Shown: one piece after another, positions 7,654 through 10,902 of the stretch
Numbering within the stretch: the first letter of the stretch is position 1
How the letters are laid out: every line of letters begins with the position of its first letter
Source of the DNA: Desulfobacterales bacterium
GTDB taxonomy: Bacteria; Desulfobacterota; Desulfobacteria; Desulfobacterales; UBA5852
Direction of reading: 5' to 3'
DNA: 10,902 nucleotides
Assembly (NCBI GenBank): GCA_016735415.1
Contig: JAERRP010000405.1
Coordinates: 1-10,902, forward strand
Program-made: the position numbers and the translations under genes
Notes under the pieces: model-generated
Databases searched by the model: none
What the model saw: the letters and a program-made list of their open reading frames with translations, nothing else
What the model was told of the DNA's origin: nothing

Positions 7654-8076
7654 TTGCGCAAAAAACCCAACCTGCGGATGACCCGACAGCGGCAGGGCAT
7701 CCTGGAAGAACTGCGAAAAACCGATACCCACCCCAGCGCCGATGAACTATTCAACCGCGTACGGCAACAGATGCCGCGCATCAGTCTGGGTACCGTCTAT
7801 CGCAACCTCGAAATTCTTTCCGAACTTGGTGAGATCCAAACCATCGAGATGGCCGGCAGCCTCAAACGCTTCGATGGCGTGGCTCAAAACCATTATCATA
7901 TCCGCTGCGTGAACTGCGACTGCCTGGTCGACGCCCCCCTCGAGGTCCGTATGGCTCTCGAAGAGGCTGTCCAGACGCATACCGACTTCCGTATCCTCGG
8001 TCATAAAGTGGCATTTACGGGCCTTTGCCCGGCCTGCCGCCGCAAAACACCCGGTGCTTTCCCCGACAAGGCTTGA
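7654..8076 (+). CDS. perR: PerR-type Fur-family peroxide-sensing repressor
   Basis: Cytoplasmic metal-dependent repressor. In PerR, peroxide oxidises iron-ligating histidines and releases DNA, derepressing oxidative-stress genes. The 140 residues have an N-terminal winged helix (about 8-65, with SLGTVYRNLEIL as recognition region) and a C-terminal dimerisation domain. The ligand set matches Bacillus PerR at a constant offset of 11: regulatory site His26, Asp74, His80, His82, Asp93; structural zinc site Cys85, Cys88, Cys125, Cys128. The aspartate at position 93 is the PerR hallmark, as opposed to Fur. The start is TTG at 7654 with AAGGAG ten bases upstream; Met9 is an alternative but would cut into the DNA-binding domain. 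No typical target genes (rubrerythrin, peroxidase) are in the window. Confidence 0.93.
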   Translation: MRKKPNLRMTRQRQGILEELRKTDTHPSADELFNRVRQQMPRISLGTVYRNLEILSELGEIQTIEMAGSLKRFDGVAQNHYHIRCVNCDCLVDAPLEVRMALEEAVQTHTDFRILGHKVAFTGLCPACRRKTPGAFPDKA

Positions 8077-8317
8077 TCCATGGGAGGAGGGCCCTCTTCC
8101 CGCCATTTCGATGACAATCCCATAGCGTTCGCCAGAGGTAGGGCCGGGCTGTCTCCTTCCGGGCGCGACCATCCCATGATCTTCCGGGATGATCGGGTTT
8201 GCCACCATCCCGTATGGTGTTTAACATTGTACCAATTTTGATGAACGCATAAAAAGTCACAATCCGGACGGATTGCCATGGTTACGGCATCCGAATCAGC
8301 GAATACAGAAGGCCGGC
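8077..8317. promoter_or_regulatory. perR-epimerase gap: inverted repeats, candidate promoter
   Basis: This 241-bp stretch has no convincing gene. It holds a near-perfect 20-bp palindrome with no loop at 8082-8101 (G-rich half, then C-rich half, one G-T pair). It also holds CATCCC/GGGATG (8170-8175, 8186-8191) and CACCAT/ATGGTG (8203-8208, 8214-8219). The last is a short hairpin followed by TTTAACATTGT and could be a weak terminator for perR. A plausible plus-strand sigma70-type promoter is TTGCCA (8199-8204), 17 bp, then TAACAT (8222-8227), which would serve the epimerase gene. The promoter and the last hairpin overlap, so both may not be used. Confidence 0.35.
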
Positions 8318-9220
8318 ATGAATATACTGGTCACCGGCGGAACAGGTTTTATCGGCGCCCATCTTGTGGACACCCTGCTGGATCGCGGCCACACCGTAAC
8401 GGCCCTGGGGCGTTCACACCGACATCGGCGGGAAGGCCATCCGCAGTTTGAATTCATATCCGCCGATACCACCCGACCGGGTATCTGGCAGGAGGCCGTG
8501 GCCACCAGCGACGCCTGTGTCAACCTCGCCGGTGCCAGTATATTCCGGCGCTGGACGAAGGCTGCCAAAGGCCTAATTCGCGACAGCCGGATTCTGACGA
8601 CCCGCAACCTCGTGGCGGCCATCCCGAATAATGGCGGGTCGTTTCTGTTCAGCGCCTCGGGGATCGGGTATTTCGGCGATCGTGGCGATGATCCCCTCAC
8701 CGAGCAGGCCAGCGCCGGTACCGATTTTCTGGCCCGCCTGGGCGTGGAATGGGAAGCTGAGACCGCGGCCGCCGGCCGCAAAGGGGTCCGGGTGGTCTGT
8801 GGTCGCCTGGTCGTCGTTCTGCATCAAAACGGCGGGGCCAAGGCCAGGATGGCGCCGGCCTTCAAACTGGGTCTGGGCGGGCCGCTGGGAAGCGGCCGCC
8901 AGTGGTTTCCATGGATTCATCGGGATGATCTGATCGCCGCAATTTTGTTTCTGATGGATCACCCCGACGCTCGGGGGGCCTTTAACTTCTGCGCCCCGGA
9001 AGCCGTCACCAGCCGGATGCTGGCCCAGGCCATGGGGCGCACCCTGCACCGGCCGGCTTTCATGCCCGCACCCGCCCTGGCGATAAAAACCATTCTGGGC
9101 GAATTCAGTGCGGTCCTGCTCGCAAGCCAGAAGGCCGTCCCGGAAAGGCTGCGGCAGTGCGGCTTTCAGTTTCGCTACGAGACCCTGGACCAGGCCCTGA
9201 CCGCAATTTTTAAACGCTAA
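8318..9220 (+). CDS. TIGR01777-family epimerase-like NAD(P)-binding protein
   Basis: Member of the extended short-chain dehydrogenase family TIGR01777 (E. coli YfcH-like), a single Rossmann domain with a DUF1731 tail. The exact substrate is unknown for the family. The 300 residues show the nucleotide-binding GGTGFIG (7-13), NLAG (69-72), SASGIGYFG (112-120) and GVEWEAE (142-148). GLGGPLGSGRQW (185-196) and WIHRDDL (199-205) follow. The C terminus, with PERLRQCGFQFRY, matches the family tail. Where relatives often have a glycine-rich turn after the RxGVVL strand, this one has LHQNGG. The start is ATG 8318, with AGAAGG five bases upstream. An in-frame ATG at 8273 would add 15 residues before the Rossmann strand and is not favoured. 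Probably the first gene of a plus-strand run. Confidence 0.9.
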   Translation: MNILVTGGTGFIGAHLVDTLLDRGHTVTALGRSHRHRREGHPQFEFISADTTRPGIWQEAVATSDACVNLAGASIFRRWTKAAKGLIRDSRILTTRNLVAAIPNNGGSFLFSASGIGYFGDRGDDPLTEQASAGTDFLARLGVEWEAETAAAGRKGVRVVCGRLVVVLHQNGGAKARMAPAFKLGLGGPLGSGRQWFPWIHRDDLIAAILFLMDHPDARGAFNFCAPEAVTSRMLAQAMGRTLHRPAFMPAPALAIKTILGEFSAVLLASQKAVPERLRQCGFQFRYETLDQALTAIFKR

Positions 9221-9298
9221 CCGCCCGCCGCCGTGCCATCGCCAGACCGGATCAAGGCCATATTGAAAACGCAACCCCGGCGCCCGAAAGGATCGTGC

Positions 9299-10093
9299 AT
9301 GACAAAAAAACCGATCAATCTGGTTTCCTGGAACGTCAACGGTCTGCGGGCCGTGTTGAAAAAGGATTTCAGCGCGTCGGTCGAGCAGTTGGATGCCGAC
9401 GTGCTCGGTATTCAGGAAACCAAACTGCAGGCCCACCAGTTGACCCCCGCCATGACCGCACTGCCGGGCTATCAATCCTACTGGTCCCACGCCCGCACCA
9501 AAAAAGGGAACAGCGGCGTGGGGGTCTACACCCGCCGTGAGCCCCAGTCGGTACGCTACGGCATCGGCATACCGGAATTTGATGACGAGGGACGGATTCT
9601 CGAACTGGATTTCGGATCGTTTGTTTTCTTCAATGTCTACTTTCCCAACGGCCAGATGAACGCTGACCGTCTGCGCTACAAACTCGATTTCTACGAGGCC
9701 TTTTTCGCCCACACGGATGCCTATATGCAACAGGGCCGACGGCTGGTCATCTGCGGCGACTACAATACGGCCCACAACGAAATCGATTTGAAAAACCCCA
9801 AAGCCAATCGGAACACTTCCGGATTCCTGCGGATCGAGCGCGACTGGCTTGACCGCCTCATTTCCAGTGGATACGTTGACACCTTCCGGCATTTTTACCC
9901 GGAGGACGTCAAGTATTCGTGGTGGACCTATCGCTTCAAGGCCCGCGATCGCAATGCCGGTTGGCGGATCGATTATTTCTTCGTCAACCGCGCCCTGATC
10001 GACAGGCAAGAAGCCGTGGCGGCCTATATCGACAACGAGATCATGGGGTCGGATCATTGCCCGGTCGGGTTGAAGCTGAATCTGCCGGACTGA
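9299..10093 (+). CDS. xth: Exonuclease III / AP endonuclease (ExoA type)
   Basis: Mg2+-dependent DNA-repair nuclease that cleaves 5' to abasic sites and trims blocked 3' ends in base-excision repair. The 264 residues cover the whole endonuclease/exonuclease/phosphatase fold. Active-site residues are Asn12 (SWNVNGLRA), Glu40 (GIQETKL), Tyr114 (NVYFPNG), Asp154 and Asn156 (GDYNTAH), Asp225 (WRIDYFFV), Asp252 and His253 (GSDHCPV). The segment NEIDLKNPKAN after GDYNTAH resembles B. subtilis ExoA more than E. coli XthA. The start ATG at 9299 has GAAAGGA six bases upstream. A GTG at 9233 in the same frame would add 22 unrelated residues. It lies 78 bp after the epimerase gene and 17 bp before the flavoprotein gene, so the latter pair is likely co-transcribed. 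Confidence 0.95.
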   Translation: MTKKPINLVSWNVNGLRAVLKKDFSASVEQLDADVLGIQETKLQAHQLTPAMTALPGYQSYWSHARTKKGNSGVGVYTRREPQSVRYGIGIPEFDDEGRILELDFGSFVFFNVYFPNGQMNADRLRYKLDFYEAFFAHTDAYMQQGRRLVICGDYNTAHNEIDLKNPKANRNTSGFLRIERDWLDRLISSGYVDTFRHFYPEDVKYSWWTYRFKARDRNAGWRIDYFFVNRALIDRQEAVAAYIDNEIMGSDHCPVGLKLNLPD

Positions 10094-10110
10094 ACGCACG
10101 ATCATATCAT

Positions 10111-10728
10111 ATGCAACAGATCACGGCTATTTACGGCAGTCCCCGCCGCCAAGGCAACACAGCCACCCTGCTGCGAAAAGCAGTGGAAGGGGCCCGCACC
10201 CAGGGGCTGGCGGTAACGGAAATCGTGCTGCGCGACCTCAAGATGTCGCCCTGTCTGGAGATCTACGGCTGTACCCGGGACGGTGAATGCGCCATCAAAG
10301 ACGATTTTCAGAAAGTCCGCGATGCCATTCTGGCCGCGGACGGGATTATGCTGGCATCACCGATCTTTTTCTATTCGGTCAGTGCCCAGGTTAAAATCCT
10401 GATGGACCGCTTTCAATCCCAATGGGTCAAGAAGCACTGGATCGACGGCCTGCCGATGGGGCAATCACGTGTCGTGCGCAAAGGCCTTTTTCTATCGGCC
10501 GGGGCCACCCGGGGCAAAAGGCTATTCGACGGCGCGCTTCTCAGTGTGAAATACTTCTTCGAAGTCCTGGATGCCGAACTGTGGGATTACAAGCTCTACC
10601 GCCAGTTGGACTTTTCGCAAGACGTCCACGAGCATTTGGAATATCAGGAGGAGGCCTTCCGGGCCGGTGCGGCCCTGGCCAAGGCATTGAAGGCTGTTAA
10701 ATCGCCAACCGAACCGCCGCCGACCTGA
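10111..10728 (+). CDS. Flavodoxin-fold NAD(P)H-dependent FMN oxidoreductase
   Basis: Cytoplasmic flavoprotein of the NADPH-dependent FMN reductase / flavodoxin-like family; the substrate is not identifiable. The 205 residues open with strand 1 and the FMN-phosphate loop GSPRRQGNTATLL (9-21). The family segment SPCLEIYGCTRDGECAIKDD (46-65) follows, with Cys48, Cys54 and Cys60. Then come a second flavin-contact region, ASPIFFYSVSAQVKILMDR, and SAGATRGKRLFDG. The cysteines are spaced C-x5-C-x5-C, unlike the compact motif of archaeal iron-sulfur flavoproteins, so a cluster is not predicted; a redox or structural cysteine role is possible. The start ATG at 10111 lacks a clear Shine-Dalgarno sequence and lies 17 bp after xth, suggesting coupling. 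The tail ends in a Pro-rich stretch. Confidence 0.85.
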   Translation: MQQITAIYGSPRRQGNTATLLRKAVEGARTQGLAVTEIVLRDLKMSPCLEIYGCTRDGECAIKDDFQKVRDAILAADGIMLASPIFFYSVSAQVKILMDRFQSQWVKKHWIDGLPMGQSRVVRKGLFLSAGATRGKRLFDGALLSVKYFFEVLDAELWDYKLYRQLDFSQDVHEHLEYQEEAFRAGAALAKALKAVKSPTEPPPT

Positions 10729-10758
10729 TCAACCCGATCGGCGATACAGGAGGACCCC

Positions 10759-10902
10759 TTGCAATTTGAACCCATTACACTTGAACGCATGGATGCCTAC
10801 CAGGCCATGCTGGCCCGCACCCCCAGCGCGGTATCCGATTACAGTTTTGTCAATCTCTGGGGTTGGGCGCGGGAATACGACCTGGAGTGGGCTTTTGACC
10901 AT
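10759..10902 (+). CDS. DUF2156-like protein, N-terminal fragment (cut by window end)
   Basis: The first 48 codons of a gene that continues past the window. It starts at TTG 10759 behind an excellent AGGAGG (10748-10753, five-base spacer), 30 bp after the flavoprotein gene. The pattern is FEPITLERMDAYQAML, then SDYSFVNLWGWAREYDLEW. This resembles the N terminus of DUF2156 proteins, relatives of the C-terminal domain of phosphatidylglycerol lysyltransferase (GNAT-like acyltransferase fold). The assignment is from the N-terminal pattern only, so the function stays open. Confidence 0.65.
   Translation, partial: MQFEPITLERMDAYQAMLARTPSAVSDYSFVNLWGWAREYDLEWAFDH

Noticed and set aside
8082..8101. 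20-bp palindrome as an intrinsic terminator of perR
   Set aside because: There is no loop and no T-run after it; kept only as an inverted repeat in the gap description.
8001..8279. 92-codon minus-strand frame in the perR-epimerase gap
   Set aside because: No ribosome-binding site, overlaps the perR 3' end, and no recognisable features.
9233..9298. N-terminal extension of xth from GTG at 9233
   Set aside because: The added 22 residues do not match the family, and the ATG at 9299 has a well-spaced GAAAGGA.
8573..10105. 510-codon open frame on the minus strand
   Set aside because: It lies opposite the epimerase-like and xth genes, both complete with conserved motifs and ribosome-binding sites; no recognisable domain.

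Overview
The window reads as chromosomal DNA of a GC-rich, quinone-respiring anaerobe. The best guess is a deltaproteobacterial sulfate reducer of the Desulfosarcina/Desulfococcus kind (Desulfobacterota). This rests on a complete Na+-NQR operon, a PerR-type peroxide sensor and the general look of the proteins; it is an inference from remembered family resemblance, not a database result.

Left part (120-5884, minus strand): a complete, tightly packed nqrABCDEF operon for the Na+-translocating NADH:quinone oxidoreductase. Genes overlap or lie 2-12 bp apart, so they are almost certainly co-transcribed and translationally coupled. NqrF takes electrons from NADH (FAD, then [2Fe-2S]). NqrD/E hold a membrane-embedded iron site, NqrC and NqrB carry covalent FMN, and NqrA caps the cytoplasmic side. 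The notable point is NqrA: it keeps two complete CxxCxxCxxxCP motifs, as in RnfC, where well-studied Vibrio NqrA has lost them. Downstream of nqrF, at the window edge, lies an 81-nt imperfect palindrome (10-90) that looks like a dispersed intergenic repeat.

Middle (5885-8317): a divergent regulatory region with an AT-rich core (about 5995-6050) separates nqr from a plus-strand group. This group has a small zinc-ribbon protein whose reading frame appears broken by one missing base near 6287, a si-type citrate synthase (gltA), and a Fur-family regulator whose nine metal ligands match PerR exactly. A 9-bp-stem hairpin sits between gltA and perR. The 241-bp gap after perR holds small inverted repeats and a candidate promoter but no convincing gene.

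Right part (8318-10902, plus strand): a TIGR01777-type NAD(P)-binding epimerase-like protein, an ExoA-type exonuclease III/AP endonuclease, an FMN-binding flavodoxin-fold reductase, and the start of a DUF2156-type gene cut by the window end. These are co-directional and closely spaced (78, 17 and 30 bp) and may be partly co-transcribed, but no shared pathway is evident.

There are no tRNA or rRNA genes, insertion sequences or CRISPR arrays that I can support.
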